Below are positions 1 to 5,283 of a stretch of DNA of 5,283 nucleotides, piece by piece (position 1 is the stretch's first letter; each line of letters begins with the position of its first letter). A model generated the notes under the pieces. The model had not been told where the DNA came from. It ran no database searches and saw only the letters and a program-made list of their open reading frames with translations. The translations under genes and the position numbers were made by a program. This DNA comes from Deltaproteobacteria bacterium (GTDB lineage: Bacteria; Myxococcota_A; UBA9160): positions 2,344-7,626 of the forward strand of contig DOUU01000147.1 in NCBI GenBank assembly GCA_003520425.1, in the 5' to 3' direction.

Positions 1-237
1 GATCTCGTCGCAGACGCGAACGATCAGGTTCTTCTGGGCGTCGCCGAGCCGGCCTGCCTTGTGGTTGATGAGCGCGGCCGCCTTCTTGACGAATGCATAG
101 GCCGGGATCATCTCACGTGGGATCAGGTCGTCGCCAATGCTGAAATGCTCCAGGGAACGCTGGGTCTGCGCTCCCCAAAGCTTTTCGGCCGGGACATCGA
201 CTGGACCGAGGCTGTCATGTTCAACGCGAGTAGCCAT
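1..237 (-). CDS. fumC: Class II fumarate hydratase, N-terminal part (cut by window edge)
   Basis: Class II fumarase catalyses the reversible hydration of fumarate to L-malate in the TCA cycle; it is an iron-independent cytoplasmic homotetramer. The minus strand from 237 down to 1 reads 79 codons without a stop. The protein opens [16 protein letters not shown] and continues with [14 protein letters not shown] at residues 19-32, the characteristic N-terminus of FumC. The following helix ([11 protein letters not shown], 48-58) also matches the family. The usual family length is about 460 residues, so roughly a sixth is present, and the catalytic serine loop (GSSxMPxKxN) lies outside the window. 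ATG at 237 is chosen because AAGGA (245-249 on the plus strand, read in reverse) sits 7 nt upstream and the family homology begins right after it. The gene is divergent from lutA across a 515-base region. The related aspartase and argininosuccinate lyase families are less likely, because the [11 protein letters not shown] segment is fumarase-like. Confidence 0.95.
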   Translation of the reverse strand, partial: MATRVEHDSLGPVDVPAEKLWGAQTQRSLEHFSIGDDLIPREMIPAYAFVKKAAALINHKAGRLGDAQKNLIVRVCDEI

Positions 238-244
238 CGTCGGT

Positions 245-249
245 TCCTT
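245..249 (-). promoter_or_regulatory. Ribosome binding site of fumC
   Basis: On the minus strand the purine-rich run GGAAGGAAAGGAA precedes the fumC ATG. The AAGGA core lies 7 nt upstream of the start codon, a normal Shine-Dalgarno distance, and supports the chosen start. Confidence 0.6.
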
Positions 250-387
250 TCCTTCCAGCCCGGGAACATAGGAAGAACAGAGAGAGTCGAGAGATTCCGC
301 CTTGCCAACCGAGAGATGACCACATTCGGCCCGATTAGCAAGCGACGTGCCGTTCAGCGGGAGCCGTTCTAGTCGTCGGCGGAGGGG

Positions 388-454
388 TCGTGTGCCATGC
401 CAGGCGAGTTCGCTGCCAAGATGCCGGCGCTCGTGCCGGGTGAATGGCACACGA
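388..454. repeat. 11-bp perfect inverted repeat, candidate regulator-binding region
   Basis: TCGTGTGCCAT at 388-398 is exactly the reverse complement of ATGGCACACGA at 444-454, with 45 nt between. Inside the spacer are two smaller dyads: GCGA-GT-TCGC (404-413) and CCGGC-N6-GCCGG (424-439). The right arm also overlaps a tighter dyad, GTGCC-N8-GGCAC (433-450). Measured from the start site predicted for the sigma-54 promoter (about 515), the arms lie near -127 and -71, the range where sigma-54 activators usually bind. Binding by an activator is inference. A folded RNA element, or a fortuitous repeat in GC-rich DNA, remains possible. Confidence 0.5.
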
Positions 455-488
455 GCCCTCGACTCGCGACTCTGTCGCGCGCTGGTGG

Positions 489-504
489 TGGCACGCCCCT
501 TGCA
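489..504 (+). promoter_or_regulatory. Sigma-54 (RpoN) -24/-12 promoter for lutABC
   Basis: TGGCACGCCCCTTGCA matches the sigma-54 consensus TGGCACG-N4-TTGCA at every specified base. The invariant GG (490-491) and GC (502-503) are separated by exactly 10 nt, as sigma-54 requires. It points toward lutA, and the predicted start site is near 515, giving a leader of about 238 nt. Sigma-54 promoters need an ATP-dependent enhancer-binding activator; no such gene is in the window, but the inverted repeat just upstream could be its site. A chance full match to twelve fixed bases in a 515-base gap is very unlikely. The long leader is the main reason for caution. Confidence 0.75.
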
Positions 505-738
505 GCCGAAACGAGCGTGCTGATTCCTTCGCCCGGCAGGACGGGGTCCGGTCGCCTCTTCGCGGTGCGCTCACTGGTGCACGACCCGCAAGGAACCATC
601 AACTCTCAACCAGTTCGCGGGGTCTCGGAAGACGCTCCAGCCCGCGAGGCGAGCATCAGCCGAAGAGGCGCGACACTCGTCGGGTCTCCGGCCGCTGTCT
701 TCGCCCGGTTCGGCGCGCCGGCGAGCGGCGAGTAGACC

Positions 739-744
739 GGGGAG
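739..744 (+). promoter_or_regulatory. Ribosome binding site of lutA
   Basis: GGGGAG ends 8 nt before the ATG at 753. This decides the lutA start: the reading frame stays open back to 444, but the upstream 103 codons have no family similarity and the site sits just before the conserved MRIALFVPC N-terminus. Confidence 0.65.
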
Positions 745-752
745 AAGCTTTG

Positions 753-1499
753 ATGCGGATCGCTCTGTTCGTTCCCTGCTACATCGACGCCTTCTTCCCA
801 GAAGTGGGGATTGCGACCTTGGAGGTGCTCGAGAAACTCGGCTGCTCCGTTGAATATCCGTCCGATCAGACTTGTTGCGGGCAGCCAATGGCCAACAGCG
901 GTTGTCAGGAGGACGCCGCGGCCACCGAATCCCATTTCGTTGACTGTTTCGCGGACTTTGACACCGTCGTCGGTCCGTCCGCGAGCTGCGTCCACCACAT
1001 TCGGTGCCATCTCGACGCGATCGAACAAACGCAGCAGGTCCAGAAGGTTCGCGCGAGGACGCGCGAGCTCGTCGAGTTCCTCCATGACGACTTGAAGATC
1101 ACCACCTTTCCTTGGGCGGCGTTCCCCTTCCGTGTTGGCCTTCACAACAGCTGCACTGCTCTGCGCGGACTCGGTCACGCCCGGCCATCGGAGCGCGTAA
1201 GGGAGCCCGAATTCTCGAAGACCAAGGATCTGCTCCAGACGGTCGATCGGCTCGAACTGGTCGAGGTCGACCGACCCGACGAATGCTGTGGTTTCGGCGG
1301 CAGCTTCTGCGTCACCGACGAGGCGGTGTCGGCCAAAATGGGCTTTGACCGCGTCCGTGACTTCCACCGCCACGGAGCCGAGTACATCGCGTCAGCCGAT
1401 ATGTCCTGTCTGCTTCACATGAAGGGTGTGATCGACCGTCTGAAGTTGCCCCTCCAGGTCATTCACGTCGCCCAGATCCTGAATGGGAGCTCGCGATGA
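753..1499 (+). CDS. lutA: L-lactate utilization Fe-S protein LutA (CCG-domain, YkgE-like)
   Basis: LutA is the cysteine-rich subunit of the cytoplasmic LutABC complex, which oxidises L-lactate to pyruvate independently of the flavin-type LldD. The 248-residue product matches the roughly 240-residue size of B. subtilis LutA and E. coli YkgE. It has two CCG (heterodisulfide-reductase-type) domains. The first has C9, the DQTCCGQP motif at 38-45 and C79 in GPSASC. The second has C134 in HNSC, DECCGFGGSF at 176-185 and C219 in DMSC. Each domain therefore carries the full set of cysteines expected to bind an iron-sulfur cluster. The start at 753 is set by GGGGAG 8 nt upstream and by homology. The stop overlaps the lutB start in an ATGA, implying coupled translation. 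A glycolate oxidase GlcF-type subunit shares the CCG domain, but the lutB and lutC neighbours settle the identity. Confidence 0.94.
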   Translation: MRIALFVPCYIDAFFPEVGIATLEVLEKLGCSVEYPSDQTCCGQPMANSGCQEDAAATESHFVDCFADFDTVVGPSASCVHHIRCHLDAIEQTQQVQKVRARTRELVEFLHDDLKITTFPWAAFPFRVGLHNSCTALRGLGHARPSERVREPEFSKTKDLLQTVDRLELVEVDRPDECCGFGGSFCVTDEAVSAKMGFDRVRDFHRHGAEYIASADMSCLLHMKGVIDRLKLPLQVIHVAQILNGSSR

Positions 1500-2884
1500 G
1501 CCGTCATGTCGATCCCGAACGGCGTGCGGCGCGCTTCATCGCACTCGAAGAGCACGAGTCCACACACGATCGTCTCGTCTGGGGGATGCGCCGAAACCGT
1601 GACGAAGAAGTGGCCCGTGTGCCGGAGTGGGAGAAGCTCCGCGAGCTGGCTTCACAGATCAAGGAGCACACGCTGACGCACCTCGACCGCTATCTTGAGC
1701 AGTTCGAGGGAAACGCGACTCGACGCGGTATGCACGTCCACTGGGCGCGGGATGCGGAGGAACACAACTCGGTCGTCTACCAGATCCTCCGTGCCCACCA
1801 AGTCCGTTCGCTGATCAAGAGCAAGTCGATGCTGCAGGAGGAGTGTGGCATGACACCCTACCTGAAGAAGCGCGGCATCGAGGTGACTGAATCGGATCTT
1901 GGCGAGCGCATCCAGCAACTCTCTGACGAGCCGCCGAGCCACATCGTGGTGCCCGCGATCCACAAGCTCCGCTCGGATGTGGCGACACTCTTCGCTCGTG
2001 AGATCGACTCGGATCCAAGCAACTCGGACCCGCACTATCTCGCAGAGGCGATGCGGGGGAACGCCCGGCCTCGTTTCCTGGCGGCGCAAGCGGCGATGAC
2101 CGGCGCCAATTTCGCCGTGGCCGAGACGGGTGGCTTCGTGGTCTGCACCAACGAGGGCAATGCCGACATCGGCGCAAGCGTGCCGCCACTCCATATCGCG
2201 AGCATCGGGATCGAGAAGCTGATCCCGCGTGCGAGGGATCTCGGAGTCTTCGTCCGCATGCTCTCGCGCAGCGCGCTAGGCAGTGCGATCACCCAGTACA
2301 CCTCCCACTTCCACGGCCCGCGGCAGGGCGGCGAGCTACACATCGTGCTGGTGGACAACACGCGGAGCGATCGACTGGGCTCGCCCGACTTCTGGCACGG
2401 CCTCAAGTGCATCCGCTGCGGTGCTTGCATGAATACTTGCCCCGTCTACCGGCGCGCTGGCGGCCTGAGCTACGGGGGGACCTACTCCGGCCCGATCGGT
2501 GTGATCCTCGAGCCGGGATTTGACATCGAGAGGTTTCGCGAGCTTCCCTTCCACTCTTCGCTCTGTGGATCATGCACCGAGGTGTGTCCGGTGAAGATCG
2601 ACATCTCCGATCAGATCTACAAGTGGCGGCGTGTGGTTGCTGAAAAGGGGCTGGTGAAGCTCACGAAGAAGGTGGGCATGAGCGCGCTTGGAACGACGCT
2701 CGCCCACCCGTCCCTCTTCCACTCCGCCGAGTCCCTGGCTGAGTCGGCACTTGAGCACGCGCCACGCTTCCTGCTCTATAACCCGCTGAACGCCTGGGGC
2801 CGACATCGCGAGCTGCCGGCCGCGCCGGCGCGAACGTTCCGCCAGTGGTACCGCGAAAACCGGGGAAACCATGGAAGCGCGTGA
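1496..2884 (+). CDS. lutB: L-lactate utilization LUD/ferredoxin protein LutB (YkgF-like)
   Basis: LutB is the electron-transfer subunit of the LutABC lactate oxidation complex. The 462-residue product is close in length to E. coli YkgF. The LUD domain spans roughly 65-295, with the hallmark TNEGNAD at 218-224 followed by PPLHIASIGIEKLIP. A ferredoxin-type segment follows: CIRCGACMNTCP at 305-316 has C305, C308, C311 and C315, and CGSCTEVCP at 357-365 has C357, C360 and C364. The position where a fourth cysteine of the second motif would fall is Ser354, so seven ligands are visible. The C-terminal 90 residues contain a basic helix (KWRRVVAEKG, KLTKKVG) and no membrane segment. The start codon overlaps the lutA stop by 4 nt, and the last 14 nt overlap lutC. 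The order and overlaps indicate one transcript. Identity is secure from the domain order and neighbours. Confidence 0.95.
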   Translation: MSRHVDPERRAARFIALEEHESTHDRLVWGMRRNRDEEVARVPEWEKLRELASQIKEHTLTHLDRYLEQFEGNATRRGMHVHWARDAEEHNSVVYQILRAHQVRSLIKSKSMLQEECGMTPYLKKRGIEVTESDLGERIQQLSDEPPSHIVVPAIHKLRSDVATLFAREIDSDPSNSDPHYLAEAMRGNARPRFLAAQAAMTGANFAVAETGGFVVCTNEGNADIGASVPPLHIASIGIEKLIPRARDLGVFVRMLSRSALGSAITQYTSHFHGPRQGGELHIVLVDNTRSDRLGSPDFWHGLKCIRCGACMNTCPVYRRAGGLSYGGTYSGPIGVILEPGFDIERFRELPFHSSLCGSCTEVCPVKIDISDQIYKWRRVVAEKGLVKLTKKVGMSALGTTLAHPSLFHSAESLAESALEHAPRFLLYNPLNAWGRHRELPAAPARTFRQWYRENRGNHGSA

Positions 2885-3542
2885 TGCGATCCTGTCTGCG
2901 ATCCGACGGAACCTGCCGCGGCCCGCGGTGCCGCTGCCAGAGCTTCCCGCGAGGGACCCGAAGCAGACCGCGAGCGGGGTTGGATCCAAAGCGGGTCTCA
3001 CGAAACCCTCCACGGGTCGCGTTTCGGATTTCCAGAGGCAGCTCCAGGCGATGGGTGGAACGAGCTTCGAGGTCGCTGACCTCGCGGCCAGTCGAGCCAA
3101 GATCGCGGAGCTCTTCCCAACGGCCAAGGTGATCTGCTCAGCGACCCGCGAAGTGCCGGGCACCCGGCGGATCGAGGACGTGCGCGACCCCCACGATCTG
3201 AACGACGTCGATGTGGGAATCGTTCGCAGTTCTCTGGGGGTCATGGAGGCGGGGGCCGTCTGGCTGACTGAAGCCGATCTTGTCGTGAACGCCCTCGGAG
3301 TGCTGTCGCAGCACCTCGTCGTGCTGCTCGATCCGGCAGCTATCGTCGACACCCTACACGATGCCTACGAACGGATCGATCTTGCGGCCAGCACATACGG
3401 CCTCTTCATGGCCGGACCGTCGGCAACCGCCGACATCGAAGGCGTGATTGTCCATGGCGCCCAGGGAGCGCGGAGCCTAACCGTCCTTCTCGTGGCAGCC
3501 GACCCTACGCATCTCTCACCGAAAAATGGAACGCACGAGTAG
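2871..3542 (+). CDS. lutC: L-lactate utilization LUD-domain protein LutC (YkgG-like)
   Basis: LutC is the third component required with LutA and LutB for L-lactate oxidation; its exact biochemical role is not settled. The 223-residue product fits the family (about 230). Residues 1-60 form a charged, proline-rich N-terminal arm starting MEARDAILSAIRRNL, typical of the family. The LUD domain follows, with VGIVRSSLGVMEAGAVWL (115-132) and the C-terminal signature GPSATADIE (182-190) plus HGAQGARSL (195-203). No cysteine cluster motif is present, as expected. The ATG at 2871 lies inside the end of lutB (14-nt overlap) with GGGGA 4 nt upstream, a slightly short spacing but consistent with coupled translation. 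It is the last gene of the operon: the next gene is convergent and its stop is only 38 nt away. Confidence 0.93.
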   Translation: MEARDAILSAIRRNLPRPAVPLPELPARDPKQTASGVGSKAGLTKPSTGRVSDFQRQLQAMGGTSFEVADLAASRAKIAELFPTAKVICSATREVPGTRRIEDVRDPHDLNDVDVGIVRSSLGVMEAGAVWLTEADLVVNALGVLSQHLVVLLDPAAIVDTLHDAYERIDLAASTYGLFMAGPSATADIEGVIVHGAQGARSLTVLLVAADPTHLSPKNGTHE

Positions 3543-3580
3543 CCGGGTGCCTGGGTAACACGACGTCCCACCTGGGGTTT

Positions 3581-4378
3581 CTATGTGGGCCGCCGGTAGG
3601 CTCGAACCCAAAAGCCGCTTTGCAGCTCTGTACGCGAGTCAAGCTTGCCGAAGCGTCGGGTGAGGGCCGCACGCAGGCTCTCCGCTGCCTCATTCAACTG
3701 GGCATCGCTCAAGGCCCATGTCCAAGACCAATCCCGTCGTAGCAACTGTTCGACCAGCCGCCGAGGCTCGAGATGGCGCGAGAACGCAAGGTGGCGCGCA
3801 GCTCCCACGAGCTGCCAGCCCTCCTGCTCGGGAAAGTTCTCGATCTCATCGTATGGGACGCCCACGTTTTGCAGGGCGTGATCCTGCCCAAAACAGTCGC
3901 GCCACTGCGCCCAGTGGGAGGCCCGGTCGTCGCCGCCGTGAACGAGGAGGCCGCGGGGATGGAGAACGCGCGCAATCTCACGCAGCACATCGCGCCAACG
4001 TGGAATGAGATGAAAGACATGCACGCCGAGGACGGCGTCGAAGCTCGCGCTCGCGAACGGCAGCTGCGTCGCGTCGGCGCGCACGGCGTCTACGCGGAGA
4101 CTGCCGCACTTGGCGAGAAGCCGCTCCATCATCCGTCGAGAGAGGTCCACCCCCGTAATGCGCAGACCGCGTGCTGCGAGCGGCAACGCGAGGCGGCCGG
4201 TGCCAACGCCGATTTCGAGAAGGTGCGCGCGCGCGTTGAGCGCCGCGGCTTCATGGACGAGCGCCGCGACCTGCTCTGCGACGCCGGGAGGGAAACCACG
4301 CGTCGCGTCGTACCTATCGGCCGCACGGTCGAAGACGACGGACTGCTGACCGGGTCCTTGGGCGGGTCCTTCGGCCAA
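3581..4378 (-). CDS. Class I SAM-dependent methyltransferase (Methyltransf_11 type)
   Basis: This is a probable small-molecule methyltransferase with unknown substrate. Read from 4378 the protein is 265 residues. FDRAADRYDATRGFPP (16-31) is the usual opening of this group. It is followed by motif I LEIGVGTGR (54-62), which binds SAM; VDLS (77-80), whose acidic residue contacts the ribose; and the D-A-x-x-LPF segment with SFDAV (102-116). VLREIARVLHPRGLLV (131-146) corresponds to the late core motif. The C-terminal 110 residues are family-variable and rich in Trp and Arg. No signal peptide or membrane helix is visible, so it is likely cytoplasmic. The start is uncertain: no ATG or GTG lies between 4378 and the conserved N-terminus, so TTG at 4378 is preferred on family length. 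The next in-frame ATG upstream, at 4534, adds 52 residues with no recognisable similarity. It is convergent with lutC and divergent from the cytochrome gene, so not co-transcribed with either. Confidence 0.86.
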   Translation of the reverse strand: MAEGPAQGPGQQSVVFDRAADRYDATRGFPPGVAEQVAALVHEAAALNARAHLLEIGVGTGRLALPLAARGLRITGVDLSRRMMERLLAKCGSLRVDAVRADATQLPFASASFDAVLGVHVFHLIPRWRDVLREIARVLHPRGLLVHGGDDRASHWAQWRDCFGQDHALQNVGVPYDEIENFPEQEGWQLVGAARHLAFSRHLEPRRLVEQLLRRDWSWTWALSDAQLNEAAESLRAALTRRFGKLDSRTELQSGFWVRAYRRPT

Positions 4379-4639
4379 ATGAGTTCTCGGCCCGCCCGAA
4401 AGATTGTCTCCTCTTGCGGCTGAGAGGACGGATTCTCGCTCCGCTGAGGTTTGACAGAGGCTGGACCATTTTGCCTGGTCCGCCGCGACCTCGCATCCCG
4501 GACACTTTGCTGAGTGGTGGCTGCCTCCCGCCATGCCATGTGTTTCTGGCTTGCGCGGCCGCGTTCGCTCTGCGAGGCTCGCTCGTGACCCGGCGGCTCG
4601 CGTTTCGGGTGAATCGGGCCGTGGGGTAACGTCCGCGAC
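4379..4639. other. Divergent intergenic region, methyltransferase / multihaem cytochrome
   Basis: These 261 bases contain no supported gene. A TTGACA hexamer (4451-4456) faces the cytochrome gene but has no acceptable -10 box 16-18 nt downstream. The dyad GGACCA-N7-TGGTCC lies just after it. An in-frame TGA at 4610-4612 limits how far upstream the cytochrome gene could start. If the methyltransferase used the ATG at 4534, its first 52 codons would occupy much of this region. Confidence 0.5.
4463..4481. repeat. 6-bp inverted repeat, possible operator
   Basis: GGACCA (4463-4468) and TGGTCC (4476-4481) form a perfect dyad with a 7-nt centre (TTTTGCC). It starts 6 nt after a TTGACA hexamer (4451-4456) in the divergent spacer. 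The size suits a dimeric repressor or activator, but there is no run of T after it on either strand, so it is not a terminator. Function is inferred from position only. Confidence 0.3.
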
Positions 4640-5283
4640 ATGCGCGGATCGGCGTTTTTGATCGTGGCACTCGCGGCGTGGGCGGCGTGCACCCGCTCCA
4701 GCGAGAAGCCCGAACCCGGTCCGTTGCCCGCGCCCAAGCCGCCCACCTTTGTCGGTTCGCAGACCTGCGGCGGCTGCCATCCCCAGCAGCTCGCGCGCTG
4801 GCGCACTTCCCATCACGCACGCGCCATGCAGTCTGCTTCGGACGCAACCGTGCTCGGTGACTTCGCGATGGGTGCGCTCGCGGATTCTCCCACGAAGGTG
4901 CACTTCTTGAAGCGCGCTGGCCGCTTTCAGTTCTCGGCAGAGGGGTCGGACGGCGCGGTCCACGATTTCGAAATTGCATACACGTTCGGTGTCGATCCTC
5001 TTCAGCAGTATCTCGTCCCTTTTCCTGGCGGCCGCATGCAGGCCACGAGTTTCGCTTGGGACGCCCGCGCAAAGGCCGAAGGGGGGCAACGCTGGTTCGA
5101 CCTTCATGGGCGTGAGAAGATCCCGCCGAGCGATCCGCTCCACTGGACGGGGCCCGCGGGTGCCTGGAATTTCCAGTGCGCAGAGTGCCACTCGACGGAT
5201 CTTCAAAAGGGCTGGCACGCGGCTGAGTCTCGATACGAAACCACTTGGGCCGAGGTCTCTGTCGGCTGCGAGTCCTGCCACGG
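4640..5283 (+). CDS. Multihaem c-type cytochrome, probable lipoprotein, N-terminal part (cut by window edge)
   Basis: This is an exported redox protein; donor, acceptor and exact role are unknown. The frame reads 214 complete codons to the right edge without a stop. Residues 1-16 form a short signal peptide (Arg2, then a hydrophobic AFLIVALAAWAA), with Cys17 as likely lipidation site. The lipobox is imperfect because position -3 is Trp. A proline-rich linker (22-36) follows. Haem-binding CXXCH motifs are at 43-47 (CGGCH), 180-184 (CAECH) and 210-214 (CESCH). The stretch from YTFGVDPLQQYLVPFPGGR (114-132) through EGGQRWF (147-153) and DPLHWTG (165-171) to WNFQCAECHST is, from memory, typical of a family of multihaem cytochromes that often carry C-terminal TPR repeats; that part lies beyond the window. 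The ATG at 4640 is the first one after an in-frame TGA at 4610. Shine-Dalgarno support is weak (GGGG about 13 nt upstream). Confidence 0.9.
   Translation, partial: MRGSAFLIVALAAWAACTRSSEKPEPGPLPAPKPPTFVGSQTCGGCHPQQLARWRTSHHARAMQSASDATVLGDFAMGALADSPTKVHFLKRAGRFQFSAEGSDGAVHDFEIAYTFGVDPLQQYLVPFPGGRMQATSFAWDARAKAEGGQRWFDLHGREKIPPSDPLHWTGPAGAWNFQCAECHSTDLQKGWHAAESRYETTWAEVSVGCESCH

Larger units (their letters stand above)
238..752. other. Divergent intergenic control region between fumC and lutABC
   Basis: No gene is convincingly supported in these 515 bases. The region contains the fumC ribosome binding site at its left end, a GA-rich run near 282-296, an 11-bp inverted repeat (388-398 and 444-454), a sigma-54 promoter match (489-504) and the lutA ribosome binding site (739-744). 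GTGCC or its complement GGCAC occurs at 347-351, 392-396, 433-437, 446-450 and 490-494, which is dense for a 150-base stretch. I found no convincing sigma-70 promoter for fumC on the minus strand. An open frame at 397-735 is discussed under findings. Confidence 0.6.

Noticed and set aside
444..459. Second sigma-54 promoter at the right arm of the inverted repeat (TGGCACACGAG)
   Set aside because: The -24 half looks right, but the position ten bases after GG is CT rather than GC, so the essential -12 element is missing.
444..752. N-terminal extension of lutA by 103 codons from the ATG at 444
   Set aside because: The frame is open, but the extension has no family similarity, passes through the sigma-54 element and leader, and the ATG at 753 has a good ribosome binding site immediately before the conserved N-terminus.
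606..1373. 255-codon open frame on the minus strand opposite lutA
   Set aside because: It is antisense to clear CCG-domain coding sequence and has no recognisable motif; long antisense frames are common in GC-rich genes.
2570..3352. 260-codon open frame on the minus strand opposite lutB/lutC
   Set aside because: Low-complexity Ser/Arg/Thr composition, no motif, and both strands cannot be coding where lutB and lutC are well conserved.
3543..3580. Possible bidirectional terminator between lutC and the methyltransferase
   Set aside because: Only a short TGGG/CCCA pairing with competing GGTG/CACC pairing is visible, and the T run is only three bases; not a convincing intrinsic terminator.
3773..4423. 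216-codon open frame on the plus strand opposite the methyltransferase
   Set aside because: The minus strand carries ordered SAM-methyltransferase motifs here; the plus-strand frame has none.
4314..5072. 252-codon open frame on the minus strand over the cytochrome start
   Set aside because: Arg/Pro-rich sequence typical of antisense GC-rich DNA, and it overlaps the haem-motif coding frame on the plus strand.

Overview
The window is GC-rich and encodes periplasmic c-type cytochrome and lipoprotein features together with a near-perfect sigma-54 promoter. This fits a high-GC Gram-negative bacterium with an oxidative metabolism, for example a myxobacterial or deltaproteobacterial-type lineage. 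No marker here fixes the taxon. There are no tRNA or rRNA genes, insertion sequences, CRISPR arrays or other signs of a mobile region; it reads as ordinary chromosomal metabolism.

Layout, left to right. (1) 1-237, minus strand: the N-terminal 79 codons of a class II fumarase (fumC), cut by the window edge. (2) 238-752: a 515-base divergent intergenic region. It holds an 11-bp inverted repeat with a 45-nt spacer (388-454), a cluster of GTGCC/GGCAC pentamers, and a textbook sigma-54 -24/-12 element (489-504) pointing at the operon to the right. (3) 753-3542, plus strand: lutA-lutB-lutC (E. coli ykgEFG type), a translationally overlapping three-gene operon for the iron-sulfur L-lactate oxidation complex. 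(4) 3543-3580: a 38-base convergent gap. (5) 3581-4378, minus strand: a SAM-dependent class I methyltransferase of unknown substrate, probably starting at TTG. (6) 4379-4639: a 261-base divergent intergenic region with a 6-bp dyad. (7) 4640 to the right edge, plus strand: the N-terminal 214 codons of an exported, probably lipid-anchored multihaem cytochrome c with three CXXCH sites visible.

LutABC would oxidise L-lactate to pyruvate and feed electrons to the respiratory chain. Fumarase belongs to the TCA cycle that consumes the resulting carbon, so the divergent fumC/lut pair makes metabolic sense. The cytochrome is an electron-transfer or redox protein, but nothing in the sequence ties it to LutABC. 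I do not see a new biological system. The most notable point is the apparent sigma-54 control of lutABC, with a possible activator-binding region upstream; in the best-known case, Bacillus, this operon is controlled by a GntR-type repressor.
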